From: Gnetum montanum
Lineage: Eukaryota; Streptophyta; Gnetopsida; Gnetales; Gnetaceae
Length of the DNA: 62,000 nucleotides
Direction: 5' to 3'
NCBI GenBank assembly: GCA_015680685.1
Contig: MNCI01017692.1
Coordinates: 574,800-636,799 of the forward strand
Part shown: positions 32,666 through 43,840 of the stretch, piece after piece
Position numbering within the stretch: position 1 is the first letter of the stretch
How the letters are laid out: each line of letters starts with the position of its first letter
The notes under the pieces: generated by a model
Told to the model about the DNA's origin: nothing
Seen by the model: the letters and a program-made list of their open reading frames with translations, nothing else
Database searches by the model: none
Made by a program: the position numbers and the translations under genes

Positions 32666-35600
32666 GCTTGCCATATTACCATGCTTATCGTAGTAATGTG
32701 TTGATTACGTTGTTGTTGCACATCTGCTTATTCCTATTTATTTGCTATGTTATGTGTCATTTAAGTGTTGTTGCATTGTGTATGGTTTGATGACCATGCT
32801 ACACTGTGAGGCTTGCTTTGTTGTCGTTTGTTTGTATATTTTCTTTTTATTTTATTTTGTTGCAACTACTAAATCCTACTATGCTATGTGTAATAAAAAT
32901 GCCATGCTACATATGTAATCAGAGGATTATGCTACGCTACGTGTAAACTTTGCTCGTACATAGTGCTAACGTTTGGTTCTTCATTATGCAAGGTTATTTT
33001 GAAATCCATTTTGATTGTCCTGGAAATTGTAGGAGTCTTGTGTTACTTTAGCAAACCATGGCCAATGTCCCTCCTCCTCATGCACATGTGGAGCGGCAGG
33101 CGATCTAGTTCCAGGAGGGTGCACGGGACTTCCTACAGTTTCTCCTCCAGCATTTTAGTGTGATCGTCTAGTCACACTTATCAGCAAAGACAGCAACTGT
33201 AATTATAGAAACCCTGTTGCCTGGGGCAGACCAGGGTATTCTGATATTTTTAACTAATGAGTCAATCAGGGGCGAATAGGCAGAAGGTTCCAACCAGCAT
33301 CCAAAAAGCCTGAGACGCTTAAGTTGGATCTTGGAAATGCCTAAGTATAAGTGCTACCACTTATACAACACGTTGTTTGTTGCCTATCGCATGGGAACCT
33401 GCTTCCAGAACCCACCTAGAACCATTTACTATGTCGACGGGTGAGTTCTACGAAGGTATTTTGTCGTGTAATCCATGCTACGCTAGACACCAGTATTAAC
33501 AGTGTATATGTGCATTCTTTGTGTTACCAGGTTTTTTATTGACAGGAGTGGTCTCCACGGTGACACAGATGCCTTGGCGTTGGCACAGATGGCCCTGCGG
33601 GAGTTTTTCTCCACTGGGAATGTGCATGCTAGCATGATAGGCCAATTTGGGGGTGAGTTGAGAACTTATCCAACTTGGTATTCCCAGTTTTATGAGAAGT
33701 GTAAAGAAGCCGGTTGGTTGGATAGGGAATGGGCATCCCTCATGCTGCTCACCGTCGAAGACGTGTTGGTGGATCTCCCACCGTTTCCCACATCATTTAA
33801 ACCTGGTACGCTAAAGTGTGTATTCACTGTTAAATGTTTGAGTGATGTTTACGTTTTGCTAACCCTCTTTCTTTTTTTGTTTTTGTTTTTTTTTTTGCAA
33901 ATCGTTTTAGTGGCAAAGAAATCCAAGGAGGTGACTGTGATTGCCTCTGCGTGCCTCTGATTGTAAGGAGGTGGAGGAGACCCAGTGTTGGCTTTGCAAT
34001 GGGGCCCTAACCATGCTGGTCCATAACCTTCAGGAGGCTAGGCTTATGGACCTATTTTTGGCTGTTAACCCCAGTGTCCTGCTTGCTGAGATACTTTCCC
34101 TATTCGACTCCTTCTTTGAAAAGGAAAACCACTTCTGCACATGTGTTTATGGTGTGCACGTGGTATTTGATGTCAACAATCAATTGTTCACAGATCTTTT
34201 CAACATCCCCTCTGATGGCCTCCCCGTTGGAGAAAAATCCAAAAAAGATGCACATAATCAAGAGGACATCGAGGAGTGGCTAGGGGCTACAAAGGACCGA
34301 AAGGGGATTTATATTAAGAAGTTAGGCTATGGGTGGCCAAAACGGTTTACCCTATCTTCCGTGCCCATGCCTTCCCTAAGCTACTATCCCAAGGAAAAAT
34401 CATTAGGATTGAGCAGGCTCAGATAATGAGGGATGTCATGGAAGAAGGGACCCGTTACAATTGGGCCAAGCACCTTTGCAGAGGAATGCAGGCTGAAATG
34501 GTCGAGCTTCATGGGAATCTTGAATCCCATTTCAACATGCACCATGCCTTTTTCATAGCCTGCCTACGGCGTTTTGCAGAATTCTTGGTAGTTTGCAAGA
34601 ATGGGGTCTGGGTACTACAAGATTGTAGCCAGATTTCCAAACCGTGGATCTACCAAGTCTTTCGTACCACCCAATCTCAGGATCCTTCAGAAGTTATTAG
34701 GGAATCATTTTCGATGACGACCAGGGATCAGGTGGCACACAACTTTCGAGCCAAGGAAAGCGTGGGAGAGGCATCCCCCATTACCACTAGCAATGTGACA
34801 AGGGGGGAACACCTCATTATAGAGACGGTGATGACCAAGCTACAACGCAAGAGGTCCTGCCCTACCGACATGACCCCTCGTACTAACGAAGAGAGTGAGA
34901 AGAAGCTGTAATTCAAACTTCGCAAAGTGCAGCCTCTGATTGGTAAGTACTCGCTTTTTTTTAGCTAATGTTTGTTACGCTATGTTATGCTAGGTAGCAT
35001 AGCACAGTGTAGCATCTACTTTGGTTTGGTATACTTTACTTACTATGACTATGTTTTATTAATGGAGGAAGAAGAAGAAGAAGAGGGAGAAGAAGTGGTG
35101 GCCCCTACAATAGGGGTGACTGGCAAAAATGAGGAGGCTCTGGCTATAGAGGAGGGGGCCCCTACCAATGAAGAAGGGGCCCTTACTACAGAAGAAAGCA
35201 CCTCGGTTGGTGAGGAGGAGGTCTCCGCTAATGAAGAGGAGGCCCCTACCAATGAAGAAAGGGGCCCAGCTAATGATGAAGAGGCTCCTAGCAACTAGGA
35301 TGAGGCCCTTACCGATGATCCTTTTATAGAGAGAAACTCAATGCCAGAGGGGCACATGAGCGTCGAAGACGCTGCTATGTTACTGGGTTAGCTGGAAGGA
35401 GAGGGGCTCCATTTGGATGCTGGTGGGTTTGACGACATATTTAACAATGTGCCGATGGGCAACCCCCCCCCCCCCGCTATCACCCCTAAGGGTTTGTTCG
35501 GTAGGAGCTTTACATTGTCATTTACGCTATTCATCAACCTTATTACAGTTCTCTCCACTTTAGCTAACACATTTTACCGTGCAGCTAATACCACTGTTGA

Positions 35601-36639
35601 CACCTCCGACCCATCCTTGATCTACCTACAACCATGGACCGAATCCTCTGATAAATTTACTTTCATGGAAGGGGTGGTCAATGACATGATCGACCATGTG
35701 AGGCATGTTGACCTGAGATCGCTAAGGTAGGAGATCTCTGTTCCAAGAACGAATTCTTGTTGGCCTGAGACACCAACGATGGCAGTTGGCGCATAGCCTT
35801 CATTGACTACGCGAGGTACTGGACGGTTGTGCAACGCAACAATGAGGCCACTCGTGAGATAATAAAGCAGCACATGCAAATGGACCTGTTAGCCTAGAAG
35901 AACCAAGACTAGAAAAATTACAGTGCCAAGGTTTACAAGTGGGGGCAGGCACAGAAAAATCATAAGCATATGTATAAGCTAGAACGTGCCACCTATGGTA
36001 ACCAATACAGGGATGCCTCAGTCAAGTTACATACTCATGAGGTATTCCTTGATATTATTGGTGCTTCTAGGGCTTACGACAGGTTCATGAAATAGGTGAC
36101 GATGAGTAAATCTCCTGAAAGGGAAGTGACCTTTCCTACGGGTGAGACCACCATTGTCGCCTTTTCTCCAGGATCCTTAAGATGGACATCCATAGAGAAG
36201 GAGAAAGTTGCTGCAAGCGCTGATTTGGGTGACAGGAATTAGGTTGATATCATGGAAGAAGAGATCTTGCAACGCTTGGCGGCAAGCCAGGATCGGATAC
36301 CCCCCAAAACAGACTCAAGGCCGTCTCGGGTCAGTTAGTGATAATTCATTTTATTTGAGTTTTTATTGTAGCTTTAACTGACTAGTCCATTGTTCTTGTG
36401 GTGCAGGATCCAGATGAAAATATGGGGCCTAATGAAGCAGAAAATGATGGAGCGGGCGAAGGGTCGTAGCATAGCAGTCAATCATTTTATTTGAATTCAA
36501 AGAATGTTACAAACATTATTAATTTGTGAAAGAAAAAAGAAAAATGAAATACAAAGAGATTGATTTTAATTATATGTTACGTGTTGTATCTATTTTTATT
36601 TTATTTTATTCTCTTTTTATTTATGAATTGAATTCGTTA

Positions 36640-36785
36640 GGAATGTCTCGTTTTAGTTTTAGGCCATTTCAGGCCGTCGCTAGTTTTAGGCCATTTCGGG
36701 CCATGCGTAGTTTTAGGCCATTTTGGGCTGTGGGATGATGGTAAGGGAAACCTTTGCTAGTTTTAGGCCTTAGCAGGCTGTTATG
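36640..36785. repeat. hairpin monomer array, GGCC type (B)
   Basis: Four units of TAGTTTTAGGCC-N6-GGCC: spacers ATTTCA, ATTTCG, ATTTTG and TTAGCA. It follows the last exon of the antisense gene and precedes the protease end of the gag-protease frame. Confidence 0.75.
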
Positions 36786-37079
36786 TGAAGTAAACAATGG
36801 ATGTGATGTGAACAATTTAAAGAATGAGTTAGCATAGATGAATGAATGTGAAGCAAACAAGGAATAAATGTATGATGAGGGTTAATTGGGTAAGGAGTAG
36901 TGGAGTTATTACACTACACGAGTAACTATCATCCTCGCAACTGCTTTCTAACCCATTGTGGGATTGGCGATGCGTAAGGTCGAGAGGCTTTGTTGCGGTA
37001 TTCTTCTACGTCATCGTCTACTGCTTAAAAAGGCAACTCGGCCCACATAGTTTCTTTTTTTGAGCCAGCATCTTGGGCC

Positions 37080-37829
37080 GATGGAAATAGGTGCCTCATT
37101 CTTAGAGGTTATGACCTCTGAACCTTGCTCCATATCTACATTATTTATTACCTGTGTTGCCAATTCATCACCATGGATCACCACCTCCCTATCCGCGTAA
37201 GGTAGATGGATCTCCTAATTTATGGGTGAAGAGATGGCCATTAGTTGGGCTAACCACGACCTCCCCAAGATCAGGTTAAACCTGGGCATCTCCTCTACCA
37301 CGATGAATGTTGCACTTGTGGGGAATTGGTTCCCTACCACAAAGTTAATGTGGATAGTGCCTTTCACCACTACCTGTGCCCCGTTGAATGACTTCAAACA
37401 TGACGTTGTCATGGGTTTGATTTGGTCCACCAAACCCAGTTTGTCCACTATGGGGAACGGGATGACATTTGTAGCGGCCCCATCATCAACGTGTACTCTT
37501 CGGATCTTGTGTTGACTGACCCAAATTGTGATGAACAGGGGTGTTGTCATTGCCTGATCCTTTTCAGGGTCTTCCTTAATGGACTCTTCACAAAATGTCA
37601 ACTGGGATGGCCACAGTTCTTCGGGCATGAAAGAAAGCATTACCGAATGGATTGCTTTCTCCTTTGCCGGCATGTTCTTGTCAACTGGTATGGACATCAA
37701 CATGTGAACCAAAGCCTCGCAACGTGCGATGGAAGTCATTACCAGGTCGTACAGGCTCAATATTGTGTTCTTTTGTTTTAGAGCCTATTTTACCTTAGTA
37801 AGAGTGTTTAGGAGGTCTTGTCCACCTTC
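37080..37829 (-). pseudogene. pol: aspartic protease region of element B
   Basis: An open stretch of 181 codons (37215-37760) contains the catalytic motif HVDDGAATNVIPF near 37480 and the late hallmark FNLILGRSWLAQL near 37250, spaced as in Tat/Ogre proteases. Reading continues past stops to about 37080 (PISIGPRCWLKK), where similarity fades next to the GGCC hairpin array. It would process the Gag-Pol polyprotein. Little decayed compared with family A. Confidence 0.75.
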
Positions 37830-40768
37830 CTATTGTTTACCGCCCTTCTCTTCCTCCATTTGTCCTAGAAGATGAATTTCCTGAGGAGGAGCAGTTTCGA
37901 GTTTGGGGCTAGACCCTTTCGAGCGAGGTGGCAATGATCGTGTGTGCATAGTGGCGTTAACTTTTGGTGACGAGGTAGGCGTAGATGTAGAGGACGAAGG
38001 AGTAGGCTTGGAAGGACCTGCGGCATTACGTTTCGTAGTCATTTCACCTGTTAGACGCTCTTCCCGTTTCCTTGAACGAGAAGGTTGTGATGCCATCTTA
38101 TGTTGGTTTTGTGGGATGGGGGCAGTTGAGTGTTTTGGCCCCCTAATGATGAATGGTGTTTGTGGTGTTGGTGCGGGCAGTGGTGCAGTATTGACTACAA
38201 AGGGTGCGGGGGCGAATGTCTGAGGAGGAACCTTAAGGATGAATAGTTGTTGCGGTGTCTTTGTTGCCGTTGTTGGTGTCGCTATGCTACGTTGAGGTAC
38301 ACGAACCACAAACGACTGTTGTGGTGGTTTCGGATTACCGTTTATGCCAATGGTGTTGATGATGTACCCCATGTCTTTAGCATTGAGGGGATCCTTGTAA
38401 ACATGCATGGATTGATTTTCAGGGTAGAAGAGGTTGCTTTCGTCCAGCACCAACTTCCCCTGATCAATCATCCATTGAATGTCATCTTTTAAGGTTAGAC
38501 AGTAATCAGTGTCGTGACCACAAAGTTGGTGGTAGTCACAAAATCACTCCAGCCTGAAGTTCTTAGCAATTAGAGGCTTGTTGGGCCTAGCTAAGGAGGG
38601 GTTCCTAAGGAGTTTGCAATACTGTTGATGTCGTTTGGTCGCCTCCTCTGACATCTGATTATGTTGTATGTACCCTATCCCTAGCAATTGCTTTAGGAGT
38701 TCTGAAGGCTTGACCAGTAGCGAGATGTACATGGAGCGATCTTTATGCTCAAAGTTGGGTTTAGGCGGGGTGGGTGCCTTTGGTGCCGACGTGGAGGGTT
38801 GGGCAGCATTGCTTGGGTTAGGCGCAGGGTTAGTTGGGGTTTTGGTCCCTTTCTTGTTATTGTTGTTCTTGGGCTTCGCCTCGTTTGCCATGGTGGCCAC
38901 CGTGGCTATTGCGGCCTTGCCTTTCTCTTTGTCCTTATTAGTATATGCATTTTTGTACGCAACATAGGTCAGGTTCTTACTGGCTTTGGCCGTGTCTTGA
39001 ATGCTTTTTGTCTATGCAAAAGCTTGATTGAGAGAGCATGGGGCTAGGTAATATAGCTTGGATTTGATAAAATCATTCACCGCCCCCTTGAAGATGGCCA
39101 GCAAATGGGCCTCTATGATAGGCTCACAGATCTCGTTCAAGGTAGCCCTCCATCATTGTATGGGCCTCTGTGATAGGCTCATGGATCTCATTCAAGGTAG
39201 CCCTCCACCATTGTATAAACCTCTACATCGACTCTAGTGGGTCTTGCTTAACTCCCATCAACTGATCCAGCATGACTTCGAGCTTCAAATTATACTTGAA
39301 GCAGGTCACGAACTGGGTCAGTAGCTCCTCCAGTGTTGAGATGGAGGCGCATGGGAGTGCACAGTACCAGTCTAAAGCTTTGCTTGTCAAATACATAGCA
39401 AAGACGCAAATAATGATGTGTGGCCATTGTTGCAGCAACAAAGATTCAGATCTAAATGTAACTAAATGTGTGTTAGGGTCGTCCTCCCCCTTGTATTTTG
39501 TGAATCGGGGAAGTGACATCCCAGGGGGTAATGTAAGCATGGGAACTACTGGGCTGATGGGGTCGTCATGGTAAAAATCCCTGACCTACACCATGTCAGA
39601 ACCGGCAGCCTTGAAGCATTTAACCTCTTCAGTGAGGGTCTAGATAAGTTGAAACGCTTGATCCAAACCTGGAGACAACGCAAATGATTGTAGGGTTGCA
39701 GGGGCAACCATGGTTTGTGGCGAAGTATGGGTAGTGGCCTAACTCATAGGGAGGGTTGTTGGGGCTGCCCTTTTAAAGGGTGTTATTTGTGAGGTCCACC
39801 ACCTAGTGGGTGGTGCTATTGGAGCGGCGACTGCTGGTGGTGCTGTGGGGTTGGTCATTTGCATGACCGATGGAATGGGCCACAGTCCCGTGCTTGATTG
39901 TGACGCCTACGGGACTTGGTATAGTTGGTGATACAAGTAATGTGACATCTGGTGGGGCTGTGAGACGGGGAGCGAAGTGGCTGGGGTCCACCATGTTGTT
40001 GGAGCTGAACCTGCCGCTGATAATGGAACAAATGCAGACAATGAGATAGGAACAAAGGCTCCAGGCAGCTGTGAAGTAGAAGCGGTGTGTATGTAGGGAA
40101 ATGTGGGTGTAATCGGTGCTTTGTATGAGGATGGGACAGAATAAGGGGGGAGAGTGCTTAGGTATGAAACTAAGGAAGGCACTTGCTGATACGTTGAGGG
40201 TGCAAGATGGGCTGCCCATGGCTAATGAAAGTGTAGATTGAGACAGATTTGTGGTGATCATAAAGGGAGCCATCACAAAAAAGGGGGTTTTACCTAAAGG
40301 CTATGGCAGGAGGGATGGTCACAGGGTAAGTTTGGCCACCCCCCAAAACTTGGAGTCCAGATCTTCCTGTTCATCCTAAAATGCTTCATCGTAATGGGAT
40401 GCCGCATCCCACACCCTAGGCTTACTAACCTGTAGCAGCTGATCGAAGATCCATTGATACGTCTTCGTTAGGGGGATGGCGATGTCAAGGTTAGGAACAA
40501 ACTCCCTCCCATTCCGATAAAGGAACTCGAAACTACATTTATGCTCGAGTTCTTGGTGATCCAGGGGCAAATCTGCCTGGATCTTTGCATAGATAAAGTT
40601 GTAACGCTCTGTGTCTTGTGCTAAGAACTTGGGTGACAAATGTTGAATCCTAAGGGACTGGTGTGGCGCCAGCACCAGGCTAGGTGGCCGCTCAGCACCC
40701 ATGGTACTTTGGGCCAAGAAAGAAGCCTCAAGGCTCAAGGTGGAAATAGCAATCGTTGTCAAAATCAT
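37830..40768 (-). pseudogene. gag: gag of element B
   Basis: ATG at 40766-40768. The N-terminal segment (40376-40768) precedes a Pro/Ser/Thr-rich stretch (39907-40182). The capsid core follows: MSLPRFTKYKGEDDPNTHL (39490) and SKALDWYCALP (39370). The zinc knuckle FCDYHQLCGHDTDYC (about 38500) is typical of Tat gag. A Pro/Thr-rich tail (37830-38471) links to protease. The frame is broken by a few stops (for example TGG to TGA before the knuckle) and by a 55-bp duplication at 39107. Confidence 0.75.
39107..39216. repeat. 55-bp tandem duplication inside element B gag
   Basis: GGGCCTCTATGATAGGCTCA... at 39107 is repeated from 39162 with about six changes. A 55-bp unit shifts the reading frame, so this alone disrupts gag. 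Confidence 0.8.
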
Positions 40769-41014
40769 GTTGCGTGGTGAAAATGGGGAAATTGCAAACT
40801 AGGAAACACGGAAATCAAGAGGAGATCATAGGCTTTTCGTCCTGCCGGATTCCAAAGAAACTGTTGTCGTGACCAATCTGCACACACAATGCGTAAACAA
40901 CCACAAAAGGGTGTCACGTTTACGCTAGTGCATGAAGAGGTACAGAGAGCGTGCAGGACTACCCGTAGGACATGGAAAAGGCACCAAAAGGCCTTCCTTC
41001 TAGCGACAAAAACC
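40769..41014 (-). other. Element B leader with candidate primer site
   Basis: Between the 5' LTR and gag. On the minus strand the LTR end is followed by GGTTTTTGTCGCTAGAAGG, which should contain the primer binding site. I could not match it confidently to a tRNA. It is not the tRNA-Asp type used by family A. Confidence 0.45.
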
Positions 41015-42916
41015 TGTGGTAATCGAAAACGTTGGTGGCTGCAACATCGAGAGGTTGCCAGGCGAATAGTTTAACCTTGGATCTGTGCGAGGGCTGTGTT
41101 GGAGAAAAATGAAAGTGGGGCACCCTGAACGATCTGGTCGATCAGATAGGGACTTAATCAGTGTATCTTAACCTTACGTAAATGTTTGTTTTGAAAGCGA
41201 GACACGCAAGATGAATCGATGAACAATAAATGCAAAACAGCAAAATTAATGCAAAATAATGATTATGGTAAAGAAATAGCAAGAACAAACTTGGGTGAGA
41301 AAATGCACTGCCCCAAGGTCGCGGGTTTGATTCTCTGCCTTGTTTGAAAGGTGTACAGCAGGTTATGCAATGCCAAAGAGACATTGCTTACATCGAGCAA
41401 TGTAGTCACAGTTCGTCCGCTTGCTGATCTATTTGCTAAGATGTCAAAATTCTTGACTCACACAAGGATGTTTAGAGCCAACCAGAGAGCTCAAAGGTTC
41501 TCTGGTTGGCAAAAAAACCAATTCTATTTGCCAAGAAGCCAACAAGCCAACACGAAAATCCAATTCTATTTGCCAAGAAGCCAACAAGCCAACACGAAAA
41601 GCCAACAAGCCAACTGCTTTTCTGATGTCAAAAAAGCTAACTCTTTGAGCAAAAAAGCCAACCCTTTGAGTGTTGTTTGCCGAGGTATTTATAGGGCCAG
41701 GAGTAGGCGAGAAATGGGGCCTGGATGCCATGTGTCCTAGACCCCACAAGATGCTAACGTGCTCATACCGTGTAGGTGTGTGATGCTGAACATGAACTTG
41801 GCTATACCATGACTATACTTCTAGAATTGTATGTGCTAAGATCCAGTGTGCTAACAATGCAAACAAAAATGGAGCTTATGCTCCAAGACTACGTCTTCCT
41901 TGCTCTTACGAGTAGGGTCAACCATAGGAACAATGTTTTGGGAGCTAACCAAGGGCTGTGCAAAATGAAGTAACATTGCTGATTTTGCCAAGGAGATGCC
42001 AGAGTGAGGAAGATTCTTGTCAACAAGTTCTAGAGTTGCCCGAAGACATCTTGATGCTTCTATACCAGTGTTGCGTTACTTACGTTGTTGAGCACATTGG
42101 TGTAGCGTAAGTGGCTGCTTGCTACGTTGTGCTATGCTATGTAGCGTAGCATAGTGTAGCCACTGGTTTTGGCTGAAAATTGTGTTGGAGCTGAAAAGCA
42201 TTTGTCTGAGGCTTAGTCATGCTAACAACTGCAACTTTTGTCCTTTATGTCGGGAAGCCTTTAAACTCGCTGAACTCATGTTTGTAACACTTTTGTTGCT
42301 TTTTCATTATTGCTACACTATGCTACGCTATGTGTAGTGTAGCATAGCGTAGAAGCCAGCGTATCCTACTTCTCCGTTCAATTCACCATTTTCTAGCAAG
42401 AAAGTTTGCTCAAGGCCTAGGGCTTAAGCAGGGCAACTAATTTTGGAGGCCGAAGTGTTGCCGAGTGCAACTTTCTTGTTGGAGTCACTTAGCAAGATGG
42501 GCCTTTCTGCTTTGTCTTTGCTACACTGTGCTATGGTACATAGCTTAGCACTTTGCATTGACTGCATCTTGACTTGTTTTGCAATCATTCTGTCAATTCG
42601 CACTTGGCTTGAGCAACTATCTTTCAAGGCTTGCTACACTGCATAACGTAGTAGACTTCTTCACTAGAAATCTTGCCAAACTGGTTTTCTTATCCCAAAC
42701 ACTTTCGACAACTCCTAGCATAGTTTCTGAGTAGACAGTCAGTTAAGTGAATTGTCCAGGTGGGCAAGCCAGAGAGTCCATCAAGCCTGTCAGCTCTGGA
42801 GATAGAAAACTTGCTAGACTAGACAGTCCAACCTCAATGCCTACATTTTCCTGCCGAACTGTCATGACGCTGCACTTGTGGAAGTCCTTGCCTAAATTCC
42901 AAGACCCTACTGAGGC
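41015..42916 (-). repeat. Element B 5' LTR
   Basis: Pairs with 24428-26352. Differences include an extra 43-bp unit (CCAATTCTATTTGCCAAG..., 41518-41603) present once in the left LTR, and loss of about 36 bp at the outer end. TATA at 41686-41693 (minus). GCTACG-type palindromes at 42115-42160 and 42310-42350. Confidence 0.85.
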
Positions 42917-43826
42917 TTAATTCCAATCGAATTTCAAGGACTAAGTGCTTATGCATCCTTGTGGAACAAGGATGGGTTGATTCATCGTTGTCTTCACAAA
43001 CTTACTTGTATGTCACAATTATATGGTTAAGTAAGCTTGAAGCATATGATTTTTATATCTTTTATGTTTTTATGTCATGTGCTAATAAGGAAAGAGAGAG
43101 ATAACTAAGTAACTAGTTTAACTTAACTATTGATTAACTAGGCTTTAACTAATCCTAACACCAATATCCATTCTCAGTTGTCGTACACATCCTGAACTAG
43201 TGCAACACTACTGGGATTACCAAATGCTAATCGTTACTGGGTTACCAAGTGTTACACACATGCTCAAAGTGATCGTACTGAGTGTATTTTAATGATTTTC
43301 TTAATTGATAAAAATGAATTGTTATGCTTATAACAAAAATGTAAAGTGCAAAAAATAAAATAAAATAAAATAAATGCATAAGAAAATAAAATAAAAGAAA
43401 TGTGTAAGAAAACAAATCTCAAGTGTTGCAAGGATGAATCGAAGAGCTCGTCTTTATTGCCATACACAAGGTGTGCTCAGATACATAATGCTTGAATAAA
43501 GATCTGTCCATAGTTCGACCTCCTACTGTGAGCACTTGGAAAATACTCTAACTTTCAAATAGACTACAAGAGTCTCACTACTTGACTGCTAAAAGACTTC
43601 TTTTCAATTCTGCACCTGGGCATTGTATTTATAGACTTGGAAGCAACTACTCTAATAATTAGAATAACTACTAAAGTAACCGCTAAAGTAACCACTCTAA
43701 TAATTAGAATAACTGTTAGAGTAACCGCTAGAGTAACCACTGTAATAATTAGAATAACTACTAAAGTAAGCGCTAGAGTAACTGCTCTAATAATTAGAAT
43801 AACTACTAGGGTAACCGCTCTCATCA
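42917..43826 (-). repeat. E4 3' LTR, right piece
   Basis: Continues the 57-bp piece at 24371. Aligns with 54990-55898 at high identity and ends GCTCTCATCA at 43826. This LTR subtype has a CTAATAATTAG / AGAGTAACC repeat array in U3 instead of GATATC. Confidence 0.88.
43626..43820 (-). promoter_or_regulatory. U3 promoter of E4 3' LTR: TTACTCTA array plus TATA box
   Basis: On the minus strand, repeats built from AGAGTnnnnACTCT and CTAATTATTAG lead directly into TCTATAAATAC (TATA 43626-43633). Same place as the GATATC array of E1. Confidence 0.65.
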
Positions 43827-43840
43827 TACACCCACGACTA
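43827..43840 (-). promoter_or_regulatory. E4 polypurine tract next to the LTR
   Basis: Minus strand AGTCGTGGGTGTA before TGATGAGAG; matches the E1 tract. A second copy of the motif (CAATCGTGGGGGAGATGG) lies at 45722-45739, at the end of integrase. Confidence 0.7.

Larger units (their letters stand above)
31193..36470 (+). pseudogene. antisense intron-containing gene in element B (plant transposon-protein-like)
   Basis: Plus strand, opposite to gag-pol. Proposed exons: 31193-31310 (MEPKDERK start, ends before GTAGGT); about 33050-33440 (ends YVDG before GTGAGT); about 33532-33810 (after TTACCAG; FFIDRSGLHGDTD to FPTSFKPG); 33911-34941 (after TTTTAG); about 35060-35495; about 35583-36335; 36407-36470 (after GTGCAG). 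Exon 4 carries DLFNIPSDGLP and MRDVMEEGTRYNWAKHL, resembling the plant putative transposon protein domain. It is followed by Glu-rich EEEEEEEGEEV repeats (35062) and a helical C-terminus. There are a few stops and a frameshift near 34333. A solo A LTR sits in the first intron. The E1 extra ORF looks related. Exon borders are inferred from splice-like sites. Confidence 0.55.
24428..42916 (-). mobile_element. Element B: Tat/Ogre-like LTR retrotransposon nested in the E4 LTR
   Basis: Paired LTRs (24428-26352 and 41015-42916) with TGT starts. Minus-strand gag-protease (40768 to about 37080), RT (30342-29390) and integrase (about 29140-28058), with a long 3' UTR, match the Tat/Ogre organisation. 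Rejoining 24427 to 42917 restores a continuous A LTR, proving nesting. Unusual contents: a plus-strand, intron-containing gene between protease and RT; hairpin tandem arrays; a solo A LTR at 31811-32665. RT thumb and RNase H are missing. No clean target duplication is seen; the right LTR is about 36 bp shorter at its outer end. Confidence 0.8.

Noticed and set aside
37222-37781. Plus-strand open frames opposite the element B protease.
   Set aside because: The minus strand carries the recognised protease motifs; these are antisense shadows.
24423-42922. A 5-bp target duplication for element B.
   Set aside because: CACAT on the left has no match on the right (TTAAT); the right LTR end is truncated, so no duplication can be claimed.
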